DNA of 64,000 nucleotides from Methylobacterium sp. Leaf112 (GTDB lineage Bacteria > Pseudomonadota > Alphaproteobacteria > Rhizobiales > Beijerinckiaceae), in NCBI RefSeq assembly GCF_001423295.1, contig NZ_LMNG01000023.1:310856-374855 (forward strand), written 5' to 3'. Made by a program: the position numbers and the translations under genes. The notes beneath the pieces are model-generated. The model was not told where the DNA came from. It was given only the letters and a program-made list of their open reading frames with translations, and searched no databases. Positions within the stretch are counted from its first letter, which is position 1. Each line of letters opens with the position of its first letter. Below, in pieces: positions 24,411 through 33,602 of the stretch.

Positions 24411-25235
24411 TCAGCGGGACGCGTGGCGGGCCAGGAACTCGCCGAGGACCGCGTTGAAGGCGTCCGGCTGCTCGATCATCGGGAAGTGCGCGGCATCGGC
24501 GACCACGGAGAGCACGCTCCCCCGAATGCCGTCGGCGAGCGCGCGGGACTGGGCCGGCGGCGTGATGGCATCCTCGGCACCGACAACCACGAGAGTCGGG
24601 ACCTTGATCGCAGAAAGCTCAGACCGGCTGTCGCTGTCATTGAGGGACCGTATGGCCGCGCGCGCGACATGGTCGGGGGTCTGGACGACCTCGTTCTTCG
24701 CCCATTCCACGAGCGAGGCGGAGGCGCAGGCGGCGAAGGACCTCTCGATGACGTTCTGGCTCGCCTTGGCGACGCCGACGTTGGCGATGGCGGCAAGGAC
24801 GTTCTCGACCTTCACGTCGGGTCCGAGGCCGTGCGGCGTCGCGCCGACCAGCACGAGGGTGGTGACGCGGTCTGGGTTCCTTAGGGTGAAGCGCTGGGCA
24901 ATCGTTCCGCCCATGGACAGTCCGACCAGGACGCACGATCCGATGTCGAGGGCATCCAGGACCCGTTCGACGTCCGCCACGAACGCGTCGATGGTGTAGT
25001 GCCGGTCAACCGGATGCGGGGAGACGCCATGGCCCGGCAGGTTGATGCGGACGACCCGCCGATCCTGCGAGAACGGCGCGACCTGCTCCTTCCAGAACTC
25101 GGCGGTGGTCGTGAAACCATGCACGAAGACGATCACGGGTCCCTGACCCGTGATCTCTACGACGCTATCCCCAATCAGTCGCTGCTCGATCTTCGTCACG
25201 CCGATGCTCCGGAGGGTTGCTTGACCCCTGGACAC
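24411..25235 (-). CDS. Alpha/beta hydrolase
   Basis: About 274 residues. Oxyanion segment FVHGFTTT, nucleophile elbow GLSMGG, acid in VVGAEDAITPP and the catalytic His in DAAHFPMIEQP: a complete triad. The pattern resembles 3-oxoadipate enol-lactonase/haloperoxidase-like esterases. The GTG at 25235 has no convincing Shine-Dalgarno, so the true start may be some codons later. It is divergent from the sigma-54 activator and probably its target. It is not an amidase-signature protein. Confidence 0.8.
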   Translation of the reverse strand: MSRGQATLRSIGVTKIEQRLIGDSVVEITGQGPVIVFVHGFTTTAEFWKEQVAPFSQDRRVVRINLPGHGVSPHPVDRHYTIDAFVADVERVLDALDIGSCVLVGLSMGGTIAQRFTLRNPDRVTTLVLVGATPHGLGPDVKVENVLAAIANVGVAKASQNVIERSFAACASASLVEWAKNEVVQTPDHVARAAIRSLNDSDSRSELSAIKVPTLVVVGAEDAITPPAQSRALADGIRGSVLSVVADAAHFPMIEQPDAFNAVLGEFLARHASR

Positions 25236-25399
25236 AGCGCAACTCGGAAGCCAGACTGGCGGTGCTCGTATCGAATATTCTAAGTGACTGTTTTTTCCGG
25301 GCTAGTTGCCTAGTTTTCATGCTCAGCGCTGCATTGACGAGGACGGAGAAGGGCACGAAGGTCGCATCATTGAGACCCCCGTCGCAGAATTGAGACGTC

Positions 25400-26761
25400 A
25401 TGTCCTCACTGCTCGCTTGGCCCGCGGCTGGAACGGACGACGCGCAGATGCTGCGCCTCCTGTTGGACCACGTCTCGGATTGCCTCGTCGCCGTCGACGG
25501 CGCCGGGTTGATCGTCCTGATCAACCGCTCCTACTGCGCCCTGCTCGGTGGCGGCGAGGAGGAATTCCTTGGCAAGCACATCACCGAGGTCATCGGGTCC
25601 CAGACGCGCCTCCATCTCGTCGCCCAGGGCGACAAGCCGATGTCGCCCTTTCCCCTGGAGGTCCGCGGCCACAAGCTGCTGGCCCGGCAGGTACCGGTCC
25701 TGAAGGACGGGAGGCCGGTCGGGGCCATCGGCGTCGCCCTGTTCTCCAGCCCCTCGGCGCTCCGCCGTGCATACCAGCGCTTCGAGAGCGCCGTCGCGGT
25801 CCCGGCGCCCATGGCGGCCTGGCGGACGAAGTTCGATCTCAGTGACATCGTCGGCGACGATCCTGCGCTGGAGGAATGCAGGTCACGGCTGAGATCGGCC
25901 GCCAATACGGACTTCCCGGTCCTGATCGACGGCGAGACGGGAACCGGCAAGGAGCTCGCCGCCCATGCCCTTCACGCCGCGTCGTCCCGATCTGGCGGAC
26001 CATTCGTCGCCGTCAACTGCGCTTCCATCCCGGCGGAGCTCATCGACTCCGAGCTGTTCGGGTACGAGGGTGGCGCGTTCACCGGCGCGGCGAGCGCGGG
26101 CAAGGTCGGGAAGATCGAGCTCGCGTCCGGCGGCACGCTGTTCCTCGATGAGATCGGCGACATGCCGCTTCGCCTCCAAGGCAGCCTGCTCAGGGTGCTG
26201 CAGACCGGGGAGATAGTCCGGGTAGGCGGAACCAGGCCGATCCCGGTGGACTTCAGGCTAGCATGCGCCACTCACCGGACGCTTGAGGACCGCCTGGCCG
26301 CGGGCGACTTTCGTAGCGACCTGTTCTATCGCATCGCTGTCCTCCGGGTCCGGATGCCCGCCTTGCGTGAACGCGACGACTTCACGATGCTCCTGGGCGC
26401 GTTGCTCGGCAGGATCCGCGAGACGAGCGGAGCTCCTGACAGGGAACTCACGGGCCAGCAATTGCACCGCTTGAAATCGCATCGATGGCCCGGAAACGTG
26501 CGCGAGCTCGAAAGCGTGCTGACCCGATATCTGGTGATGGGCGAGATCGAAATCAGCGTGATTCCCGGCGTCGGTCCCGTGGGCGAGCAGGCGCCGACTG
26601 GCAACCTGAAGGCGCTTACGGACCGCCAGCGCGCGCAGATGGCCGAGGAAGCATTTACCGGGGCCGGTGGCGATGTCGACGATGCCGCCCGGCGGCTTGG
26701 CATCAGCCGGTCCCAATTCTACCGCATACGGTCCAAGGGACGCCGTACGGACCCAGACTGA
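25400..26761 (+). CDS. Sigma-54-dependent activator with PAS sensor domain
   Basis: 453 residues: an N-terminal PAS domain (about 15-115, DCLVAVDGAGLIVLINRSYC), an AAA+ enhancer-binding domain (150-380) with Walker A GETGTGKE (178-185), the sigma-54 contact loop GAFTGA (225-230) and Walker B GGTLFLDEIG, and a Fis-type helix-turn-helix (DVDDAARRLGISRSQFYRI) at the end. It should switch on RpoN promoters in response to a small molecule or redox cue. The divergent hydrolase and transporter genes are likely targets, but I found no good -24/-12 element in 25236-25399. Confidence 0.93.
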   Translation: MSSLLAWPAAGTDDAQMLRLLLDHVSDCLVAVDGAGLIVLINRSYCALLGGGEEEFLGKHITEVIGSQTRLHLVAQGDKPMSPFPLEVRGHKLLARQVPVLKDGRPVGAIGVALFSSPSALRRAYQRFESAVAVPAPMAAWRTKFDLSDIVGDDPALEECRSRLRSAANTDFPVLIDGETGTGKELAAHALHAASSRSGGPFVAVNCASIPAELIDSELFGYEGGAFTGAASAGKVGKIELASGGTLFLDEIGDMPLRLQGSLLRVLQTGEIVRVGGTRPIPVDFRLACATHRTLEDRLAAGDFRSDLFYRIAVLRVRMPALRERDDFTMLLGALLGRIRETSGAPDRELTGQQLHRLKSHRWPGNVRELESVLTRYLVMGEIEISVIPGVGPVGEQAPTGNLKALTDRQRAQMAEEAFTGAGGDVDDAARRLGISRSQFYRIRSKGRRTDPD

Positions 26762-27183
26762 CATGCGGAGAGCACAGTCGAGGACACAGCTTCGGGTCAT
26801 TCATGGGAGCGGCGACGTCCGCTCCCATACACCGCAATCCCAAAGCGGACTGCACGAAATCCACCCGACCCGGTCATACAGCGGACCGTCAGGACCCGAC
26901 CCATCCCGGCCTTACCAAGAGCAATTGGCGCATGCCAAAAGCAGTCATTGGTCGCCAGGATCACAGTTTCGGCTCGGGGCGGTAATCGGATCTTGGCCTA
27001 CTACCAAAAAGCTGACGTTCCATTTTCGGGTTATGCCGGCGACGCTCGCTGCTCTCTTATGGGTGGGGCCAAGCTCTACGAAGCCGTGTCGACGTTCGCT
27101 GCTCGTGAGCATGCAACCGTACCCGCGTCACGCCCGCGCAATCGGACCACCAAGGTCCTGAGCGCGGTGCTCAAACCCGTCGG
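26762..27183. repeat. Intergenic region with dispersed repeat, copy A
   Basis: No gene seen. From 26841 it carries AAAGCGGAC, ATCCACCCGACCCGGTCAT and AGCGGACCGTCAGGACCCG, and a further AAAAAGCTGACGTTC at about 27005. The same ordered blocks recur at ~30,693 and ~44,071. The downstream part (27050-27183) has no recognised feature. Confidence 0.55.
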
Positions 27184-29685
27184 TCATACCTGCTCCAGTA
27201 GATTCGTGAAGTTGGCGACGATCCCGGGTGTCCGGCTGCTCTTTCGGGACGAGGCCATTAACCGGACATGGTAGCGGGCGCCGTCTGCGCTCTCGATCGT
27301 CCGCTCCGAGGGCCGGCTCGTCGCCAGCACCGTCGGGATCTCGTCCGACAGCCACGTCAGGGGGATCGGCGCCGAGAAGTTACTCAAGGGCCGACCAACG
27401 TCGCCCGGCTGCAGGCCGAAGATCTGTGCCGCGGCGGCGGTGAACATGCGGATGTGGAGATCCGGCGTTAGCAGCACGCTAGCGACGTTCATGCCCTCGA
27501 ACAGCGTGGACTGGTCGTCGCTCATCTGGTCGACGGCCTCGATTTTGGACGTCAGCTCGGCATTCACCGTATGCAGCTCCTCGTTCAGAGACTGCGTCTC
27601 CTCCTTCGATGCCTCCAGCTCCTCGTTGGCGGCCTGCATCTCCTCGTTGACGGAGTACAGCTCCTCATTCGAGGATTTGAGCTCCTCAAGGGAGGTCTCG
27701 TACTCCTCGATCACCGCCTGGAGCCGTTCGCGCGTCACGCTCAGTTCGCGTTCCAGGCCCTGGAGTGCCGTGTCCCGTTCGTTCGCCTCCAGGGCCTTCT
27801 GCCGCTCCTTTACGACAGGCACAGCAGCTTCGTTGAACACGACCAGGAAAAGCGGCTCGCCTGCGCCGGGCGCGTTCAGTGGCTTGACGACCAGGGAGAT
27901 CGACTGGAGACGGCCATCCGGCAGCTCGACGCCGATGCTGTCGCGTACGACCCGGGTGTTGCCCTCGATCGCCTCGCGCAGAGCCGTTCGGAGATCCAGC
28001 CGCAAGCCCTTGCGCGCCATCGCGGCCAGTTCCCGGGTCGGCTGGCCCGGCACGACCTCCAAATGATCGCCGATCCGCGACGAGTAGTGTACGGCTTCGC
28101 CCGTCCGCGTCACGACGGCATGGGGCGGCGTGAACTCGGACAGCATCAGCGTCTCGACCGTGTGTCGCAGGGCCGTGTGCGTTGTGGCGTTGCGCCGGTG
28201 CGACTGGCCGGTACCTGCGAAGATTGGGGTGTCCAGCCCAGACATCGACGGCAACCGGGCTGGCGGGATCGCGTCGCGAGCCTGGAAGATGCGATTCCGC
28301 TTGTCGATCGTCTCGAACAGATCCTCGAAGCGCGTCACGTTCTCGGACATCCCGATGAACAGGTAGCCGCGCGGGCATAGAGCGTAGTGCAGCACCGGCA
28401 TCAGCTGCTGCTGGGCTTCGACGCCGAGATAAATCATCAGGTTGCGGCAGGAGACGAGATCGAGGCGCGAGAACGGCGGGTCGCGCAGTACGCTGTGCGG
28501 GGCGAAGGTGCAGAGGTCACGCACGGCCTTGGCGACCGTTGCGCTGTCACCCTCGACGACGAAGTGCTGCGCGATCCGCTCGGGCGAGACGGCAGATAGG
28601 TAGGCCGTCGGGTAGCGGCTGGTCCGGGCCACCGTGAGCGCGCGCTCGTCGATGTCGGTGGCGAAGATCTGCACGCGCGGCGGCTCATCCAGGGTGAGCA
28701 TGTGCTCGCGCAGGAGGATGGCCAGGGAGTAAACCTCCTCGCCGGTCGAGCAGGCCGGCACCCAGATCCGCACGACATCGTTCGCCGCGCGCTCGTCGAA
28801 CAGCTTTGGGATTACGTGGGTGGCCAGAGCCTCGAAGGCGGCGGCGTCGCGGAAGAAGTTCGTCACACCGATCAGCAGATCCCGAAACAGCATTCCAACC
28901 TCGGCCGGATTGGAACGCAGCAGCTTTAAGTAGCTGTCCGGCCCGGCAGCGCCGACGACGATGATGCGCCGCTGCAGGCGACGTACAAAGGTGCTAGGCT
29001 TGTACCCCGAGAAGTCATGGCCGACCTGCGAGCGGAGTATGGCGAAGATCTCGTTGAGTAGCTCAGCGTCAAGCTCCCCCGCGACCGCCTCGGCCTGCGC
29101 ATCCGGCACGGCGGCGATGTGCGCGGCGATCCGGTCGCCCATCCGTACAGCCGTCTCGCCGAAATCGATGAAGCCGGTGCGCAGCGAGCTGAGCGGCATG
29201 TCGGCGGTCTCGGGGCCGTCGCCATCCGCGGTCTGGGCCAAGGTCAGGCCACCTCGCTCCTTGATCACCTTGATGCCGATAGCGCCGTCTCCGTCGCCGC
29301 CGGACAGGATCACGCCGACCGCACGATCTCCCTGGTCGAGAGCCAAGGCAGTCAGGAATATGTCGATCGGCTTGGTCTCTCGGCCCTCCCCGAGCGGCGT
29401 CAACGTCAGCCGACCGTCCACGATGCCCATGACGAAACCGGCCGGCATGACGTAGACGCGGCCAGGTCGGACCGACACACCATCGGTAGCAGGCTCGACC
29501 TCCAGATGCGTGAACCCGGCAAGCACGTCCGGTAGCAGGCTCTTATGCTCCCGGTTGAGATGCGTGACGACGATGAAGGCCGCCTCCAGCGTTGCCGGCA
29601 GCCCACGGAAGAAGCCCCGCATCGCCTCGATGCCGCCCGCGGACGCACCGATGCCGACGATCGGGAAGTGGTCCTTGTTTATCAC
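27184..29685 (-). CDS. CheB-CheR fusion with coiled coil and C-terminal PAS
   Basis: An 833-residue protein. CheB methylesterase (1-190): GIGASAGG nucleophile Ser, HLNREH His and GGDGDGA Asp. CheR methyltransferase (~205-480): FRD...TNFFRD, WVPACSTGEEVYS (AdoMet site), FATDIDE and CRNLMIYL. Then a linker, a strong heptad coiled coil (~630-705, repeats of SNEEL/ANEEL/LNEEL) and a PAS domain to the end. Unlike many relatives it has no histidine kinase after the PAS. Such fusions modify chemoreceptor-like or other sensory proteins outside classic chemotaxis. A GTG start follows AGGACGCA. It lies downstream of two small genes on the same strand. Confidence 0.93.
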   Translation of the reverse strand: MINKDHFPIVGIGASAGGIEAMRGFFRGLPATLEAAFIVVTHLNREHKSLLPDVLAGFTHLEVEPATDGVSVRPGRVYVMPAGFVMGIVDGRLTLTPLGEGRETKPIDIFLTALALDQGDRAVGVILSGGDGDGAIGIKVIKERGGLTLAQTADGDGPETADMPLSSLRTGFIDFGETAVRMGDRIAAHIAAVPDAQAEAVAGELDAELLNEIFAILRSQVGHDFSGYKPSTFVRRLQRRIIVVGAAGPDSYLKLLRSNPAEVGMLFRDLLIGVTNFFRDAAAFEALATHVIPKLFDERAANDVVRIWVPACSTGEEVYSLAILLREHMLTLDEPPRVQIFATDIDERALTVARTSRYPTAYLSAVSPERIAQHFVVEGDSATVAKAVRDLCTFAPHSVLRDPPFSRLDLVSCRNLMIYLGVEAQQQLMPVLHYALCPRGYLFIGMSENVTRFEDLFETIDKRNRIFQARDAIPPARLPSMSGLDTPIFAGTGQSHRRNATTHTALRHTVETLMLSEFTPPHAVVTRTGEAVHYSSRIGDHLEVVPGQPTRELAAMARKGLRLDLRTALREAIEGNTRVVRDSIGVELPDGRLQSISLVVKPLNAPGAGEPLFLVVFNEAAVPVVKERQKALEANERDTALQGLERELSVTRERLQAVIEEYETSLEELKSSNEELYSVNEEMQAANEELEASKEETQSLNEELHTVNAELTSKIEAVDQMSDDQSTLFEGMNVASVLLTPDLHIRMFTAAAAQIFGLQPGDVGRPLSNFSAPIPLTWLSDEIPTVLATSRPSERTIESADGARYHVRLMASSRKSSRTPGIVANFTNLLEQV

Positions 29686-30026
29686 TGCGTCCTGAGCCTT
29701 CGGATCAATGCCGCGCCATTCGTCGACCTCAGCTTCATGCGTTCTCGCCCAATGTCGAAGATGGCCGCGCGGATCAGCCGTCGTTCGTGGCTTCCTGCAC
29801 GACGTAGGCGAGGCAGCGGGCTCGTGCCTCGGGGCTTCTTCAGCCGCACGAACAAACGCATCAGCGCCATCACTTCGGAGAGTTGATCCAGCCCCGCCAG
29901 GGCGGTTTCTGTGTCCGGTGCCTCATCCGGGTAGGCTGTCTGAAAGGTCGCGACAGGAACACCCAGAGACTGGGCGATGCGGTCTAGCATAACGAGGTAG
30001 TCGCCCTTCGGATCGTCACCGTTCAT
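29682..30026 (-). pseudogene. Small regulator-like protein with a C-terminal frameshift
   Basis: The protein reads normally to about residue 66 (LDRIAQSLGVPVATF ... LMRLFVRLKKP) and then turns Arg-rich to an overrun stop at 29682. Dropping one base from the CCCC run (plus-strand GGGG at 29831-29834) restores EARARCLAYVVQEATNDG and a stop at 29774, upstream of the CheB-CheR gene. This is either a natural +1 frameshift or a homopolymer base-calling error. The family is not certain; the restored end resembles the last helices of small phage/MerR-like regulators. Confidence 0.6.
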
Positions 30027-30059
30027 CGTGGCTTTCCGCTGATCCCTGCGCCGCGTCGA

Positions 30060-30386
30060 TCAATGCATGGCGATCCCGGCCGCCCGCGGTCCCATCTCGC
30101 AAACGATGCGATGCCCGACATGATGGAGCACGCGAGCGAGGAGCAGGCGGGTCTGGGTGTCGGACTCGTCTTCCGCGGCCTCGTAGGCTTCGATGAGAGA
30201 CATCACCAACTTATTAGAGGGGCCGGGGTCGCCGCTGTCGCGGGATGCTTGCGGCCCTACGGCGGTTTGCTCACGCGAGCGCCGGACCAGTTCGCGCGAG
30301 GTCTGGAGCGTCCGCCGTGTCTCTTCGGCCGCCGCGCGCAATTCACGGGCAACCTCAAGGCAGCGACCTGCGTGTACGCGGTCCAT
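30060..30386 (-). CDS. Hypothetical helical protein
   Basis: A 108-residue protein starting MDRVHAGRCLEVAREL, with a charged N-terminal coiled coil (ELRAAAEETRRTLQTSRELVRRSREQ) and a helical C-terminal half (NKLVMSLIEAYEAAEDESD). A TTG one codon earlier is possible. It precedes the frameshifted gene by 33 bp on the same strand, so it may belong to the CheB-CheR transcription unit. No family recognised. Confidence 0.5.
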   Translation of the reverse strand: MDRVHAGRCLEVARELRAAAEETRRTLQTSRELVRRSREQTAVGPQASRDSGDPGPSNKLVMSLIEAYEAAEDESDTQTRLLLARVLHHVGHRIVCEMGPRAAGIAMH

Positions 30387-30934
30387 CAAGAGCGCTCCAA
30401 TTTCCGATACAAGCCCACACGTAGATCACTTTGGTGCGATCGCGAGAAAGTGCACCTAATTCCTAAGATTTGCAATCCGGAGACCGATTTCGACGGCGGT
30501 TGGGAGGAGCATACGTCGGCACCTGATGCACGTCGCGCATTCTGTTATTTTCGTATAAATTGGGAAACCTTATCAGGCAAACTCAATCACTATGAATTTA
30601 TCCACCAAGGTGCAGGGAGGTGAGCCCTCCGAACTTTTGTGAGGGAGGCGCAAACGGGCGCAACGATGGCCAGCGCTTTCAGCAAATCGCGCTTGAAAGC
30701 GGACCAGCTTCAATCCACCCGACCCGGTCGTAGAGCAGACCAGCCGGACTCGACCCGAATTGGTCATTCATCGCTCGCTTTCGAACACCCGGAAGCGGAC
30801 GTTCAACGTCAGAGAGGATGCGGCCATCGATGCCGTCTTGATTGAACGTCAGAGTGCCGGGATCCATCGGTCTGTTGCGCAGGAGCATGTGGACGCTCAA
30901 ATTGAGAAGTTGCACGTGGGACTGGGCACGTCGG
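30387..30934. repeat. Intergenic region with dispersed repeat, copy B
   Basis: No convincing gene. Bases ~30,520-30,600 are noticeably AT-rich. The repeat begins near 30,693 with GAAAGCGGACC, followed by AATCCACCCGACCCGGTCGT, AGAGCAGACC, a GACTCGACCC block, GGTCATTCATCGCTC and a terminal GGAAGCGGACGTTC at ~30,791. It is the fullest of the copies. Confidence 0.6.
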
Positions 30935-31792
30935 CTAGGCCAGCCGCATCGCCACAACACCGGCCATAATGACGATGACAGCGGCAGTTCGCGACATCAG
31001 GAGAGGCTCTTTCAGGACAACGACCGAGATCAGCATCGCGAACAAGACACTTGTCTCGCGCGTTGCCGCGACCAGGGGAATGGGCGCGACCGTCATCGCC
31101 CAGATCGCGATCCAGTAGGAACCAAGCGCCAGCCCGCCGCCGCCGAGTCCAGGTAGCGCGAGGCCCCTTACGGAGCCCAGGATGCCGCGCCCGCGGGTCC
31201 AGAGGACGAAGACCGGCAGCGGAATGGCGTCGATCACGAAGAGCGCCGCCGCATACGCGTGGGGGTCTCCCGCCGCCCGCGCGCCGAGCCCGTCGACCAA
31301 CGTATAGCCGGAGATCAGAGCTCCGGTGAGCAGCGCGTAGCCTAGGGCTGTCCGGCTCAGGCCTTGCCCGCCCGCCTTCGCAAACGCCATCAGGGCGACG
31401 CCGGCGCAGAGGATCGCAATGCCGAGTGCGGCGAGCGGCGCCAGCGCCTCCTGCAGCAACAGGAGCGAGGCGCAGGCCGTCAACAGCGGAGCGCTCCCCC
31501 GAGCGATCGGATAGACTTGTCCCATATCCGCGTGCCGGTAGGCCTCTGCCAGGGCGATGTAGTAGCCGAGATGCAGCAGGATCGAGCCCGCCAGCCAGGG
31601 CCAGGAGGCAGCGGACGGCCAACCGAACCAGAACGATGCCGGGAGCGCGAACAGCCCGGCTGAGGCTGAAATCAGCGCCATGGTAAGGATCGGCTCAAGG
31701 CGAAGCTTCGCAACTGCGTTCCAGCCCGCATGCATGAATGCGGCAGCGAGCACGGCACTGAAAACGGGCAGGCTCATGCCAGTGGTGGTCAT
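30935..31792 (-). CDS. EamA/DMT-family transporter
   Basis: About 285 residues with ten hydrophobic helices in two repeated halves (AFMHAGWNAVAKL begins the first EamA repeat; LGYALLTGALISGYTLVDGLGAR the second), the drug/metabolite transporter plan. Substrate unknown. The ATG at 31792 is preferred over a longer reading. It is on the same strand as the DeoR and LysR genes but 117 bp beyond them, so it may or may not belong to the phosphonate locus. Confidence 0.82.
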   Translation of the reverse strand: MTTTGMSLPVFSAVLAAAFMHAGWNAVAKLRLEPILTMALISASAGLFALPASFWFGWPSAASWPWLAGSILLHLGYYIALAEAYRHADMGQVYPIARGSAPLLTACASLLLLQEALAPLAALGIAILCAGVALMAFAKAGGQGLSRTALGYALLTGALISGYTLVDGLGARAAGDPHAYAAALFVIDAIPLPVFVLWTRGRGILGSVRGLALPGLGGGGLALGSYWIAIWAMTVAPIPLVAATRETSVLFAMLISVVVLKEPLLMSRTAAVIVIMAGVVAMRLA

Positions 31793-31908
31793 GGGGTTTC
31801 GCGTCCTGAGCAGGGTCGTTGCGCGACCCACGATCGGGCGGACCGCTTCGCACTCGTTCCTAAGGCGGACATGCCGCGAAAGAAATCAAAAAGCCACAAG
31901 AAACCACA

Positions 31909-32724
31909 TTATTGGGCGACGATCAGCGTGAGTCCGCGCTGCGAAAGAGCATCCCTCATGGGCAGCGGGGGCTCCGCATCGACAATGAGCCCGGTCCCTA
32001 GCGGGATCGGCGCGAGGCGGAGCGGAGTCAGGCGGCCGAACTTGGTGCTATCCGCCACGACATAGCCGCGCTCAGCCGCTGCCAGCATTCTAACCCGCAG
32101 CTCGGTGGGGAGTGGTGCAAAGTCGGTGATCTCGCCGTCCGGCGAAATGCCGCCGGCTCCCACGAAGGCAACGTCGGCGCGAAAGCGCATCAGCGCCGCC
32201 AGGGCGTCGGTGCCGAACGCCGCCTCGTCGGCGCCCTCGATCTCGCCACCGAGGAAGTGAACCCTCACGCCGGCGACGCGGCACAGGAGCAGCCCGATAG
32301 GCAGGCTGTTGGTGCAGACGGTCAGGCCCTTCGGCGCGGGACGCGCGAAAAGCGGATCGCGGCCAGCGAGGGCGTTGGCCACCGCCAGGGTGGTGGCGCC
32401 CGAATCGAGCACCACCACCATGCCGTCCTCGACGAGCCCTGCCGCAACCCGTCCGATCGCCGCCTTGCCCGTTGGGTTATCGCGCTCTCGGATGGCCAGG
32501 ACGGGCTCGTCCGAGCGTCGCGTGGCGCCGCCATGGACGATGGCGAGCTGGCCCCGCTCGGCCAGGGCCTTCAGGTCACGCCGGATCGTCTCCCGCGAGA
32601 CGCCGAAGCGGTCCGCCATTCCCTCAACGCTGACGCTGCCGTCCCGGCCGAGTCGCGCGAGTATCTCGTCCTGGCGGGAGGCCGCGAGGGTACGGGTTTC
32701 GGGGGTCGAGCGCTTCGGGCTCAT
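31909..32724 (-). CDS. DeoR/GlpR-family transcriptional regulator
   Basis: A 271-residue protein with an N-terminal DeoR helix-turn-helix (RQDEILARLGRDGSVSVEGMADRFGVSRETIRRDL) and a C-terminal sugar-phosphate-isomerase-like sensor domain (VVVLDSGATTLAVANAL, FVGAGGIS, VADSTKFGR). DeoR sensors typically bind phosphorylated intermediates, so phosphonoacetaldehyde or a related compound is conceivable. Its ATG overlaps the LysR stop as ATGA, so the two regulators are made together, divergently from phnW. Confidence 0.87.
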   Translation of the reverse strand: MSPKRSTPETRTLAASRQDEILARLGRDGSVSVEGMADRFGVSRETIRRDLKALAERGQLAIVHGGATRRSDEPVLAIRERDNPTGKAAIGRVAAGLVEDGMVVVLDSGATTLAVANALAGRDPLFARPAPKGLTVCTNSLPIGLLLCRVAGVRVHFLGGEIEGADEAAFGTDALAALMRFRADVAFVGAGGISPDGEITDFAPLPTELRVRMLAAAERGYVVADSTKFGRLTPLRLAPIPLGTGLIVDAEPPLPMRDALSQRGLTLIVAQ

Positions 32725-33602
32725 CGCCGCGACCCTTCCGAACCTGTCTCCGTCGCCAACCCGAACACCGCACGGATCAGGCGCAGGTTCTTCCGCCGCG
32801 CCAGGCAGGCGATCGCGTGGCGGTTGATAAGATCGGGACCGTTGATCGGGATCGCGGCGATCCGGACGTCCTCGCCGCATTCCAGGGACGAGACGATGCC
32901 AATCCCGATTCCGGCGGCGGCGGCCTCGATCACAGCCTCACGACTGTCGAGTTCCATCAGCACGGTGGGCGCGATGCGGGCGTTCCGGCAGGCCCGGTCG
33001 AAGGTTCGCCGGGTCACGGAGGTGGGCTCGCGCAGGACCATGGCGGCCCCGTCAAGTTCGGCCGTTTGCAACGCCGCGCGATGCGCAAGGGGGTGGGACC
33101 TCGGGACGACGGCACAAATGCGCGAGACGGCGATTTCCGAGAGGTGGAGGTCAGGATGCGCTTCGGCCTCCGTGAGGACGGCGACACTCGCACGCTCCGA
33201 CAGCAATGCTTCGCGCGTATCGGCGGCGTTACCTAGGATCAGCCCGACGACGATGCCGGGATGGCGCGCCCGGAGCCGCGCAAGGAGCGGCATCACGATG
33301 TGGGGCGAATCCACCGCGATCTCGATCCTCCCCGAGACGAGCGTCCGATTGGCCTCCAGCAGATCCTCGGCCTGCTCCACAAGCCCGAAGAGCGGGCCGG
33401 TGATCTCAGCGAGAGCCTGCCCCTGCGGCGTCAATTCCGCGGCCCGCGCCGTGCGCCGGAACAGCACTAGGTCGTAGCGCTCCTCCAGCGCCTTTATGTG
33501 CCCGGTTACCGCAGGCTGGCTGATGCAGAGGCGCTGCGCCGCGCGTGTGAAGCTGCCTTCCCGCGAAACGGCGTCGAAGGCGCGAAGCTGAAATAGGTTC
33601 AT
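32721..33602 (-). CDS. LysR-family regulator, probable activator of the phosphonate operon
   Basis: A 293-residue LTTR: winged HTH in 1-60 (FDAVSREGSFTRAAQRLCISQPAVTGHIKALEE) and a periplasmic-binding-like effector domain. It is divergent from phnW across 139 bp, the usual layout for LysR regulators of 2-aminoethylphosphonate degradation. It likely senses 2-aminoethylphosphonate or an intermediate and activates phnW onward. Control of this operon is inferred from position. Confidence 0.87.
   Translation of the reverse strand: MNLFQLRAFDAVSREGSFTRAAQRLCISQPAVTGHIKALEERYDLVLFRRTARAAELTPQGQALAEITGPLFGLVEQAEDLLEANRTLVSGRIEIAVDSPHIVMPLLARLRARHPGIVVGLILGNAADTREALLSERASVAVLTEAEAHPDLHLSEIAVSRICAVVPRSHPLAHRAALQTAELDGAAMVLREPTSVTRRTFDRACRNARIAPTVLMELDSREAVIEAAAAGIGIGIVSSLECGEDVRIAAIPINGPDLINRHAIACLARRKNLRLIRAVFGLATETGSEGSRR

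Noticed and set aside
24411..25235. Treating the alpha/beta hydrolase as the missing amidase of the nitrile pathway
   Set aside because: It has a Ser-Asp-His triad of the esterase/enol-lactonase type and lacks the GGSS amidase signature or the Cys-Glu-Lys set of aliphatic amidases.
25236..25399. Sigma-54 (-24/-12) promoter between the hydrolase and the sigma-54 activator
   Set aside because: Looked for GG...GC with correct spacing on both strands; nothing close enough to the TGGCAC-N5-TTGC pattern.
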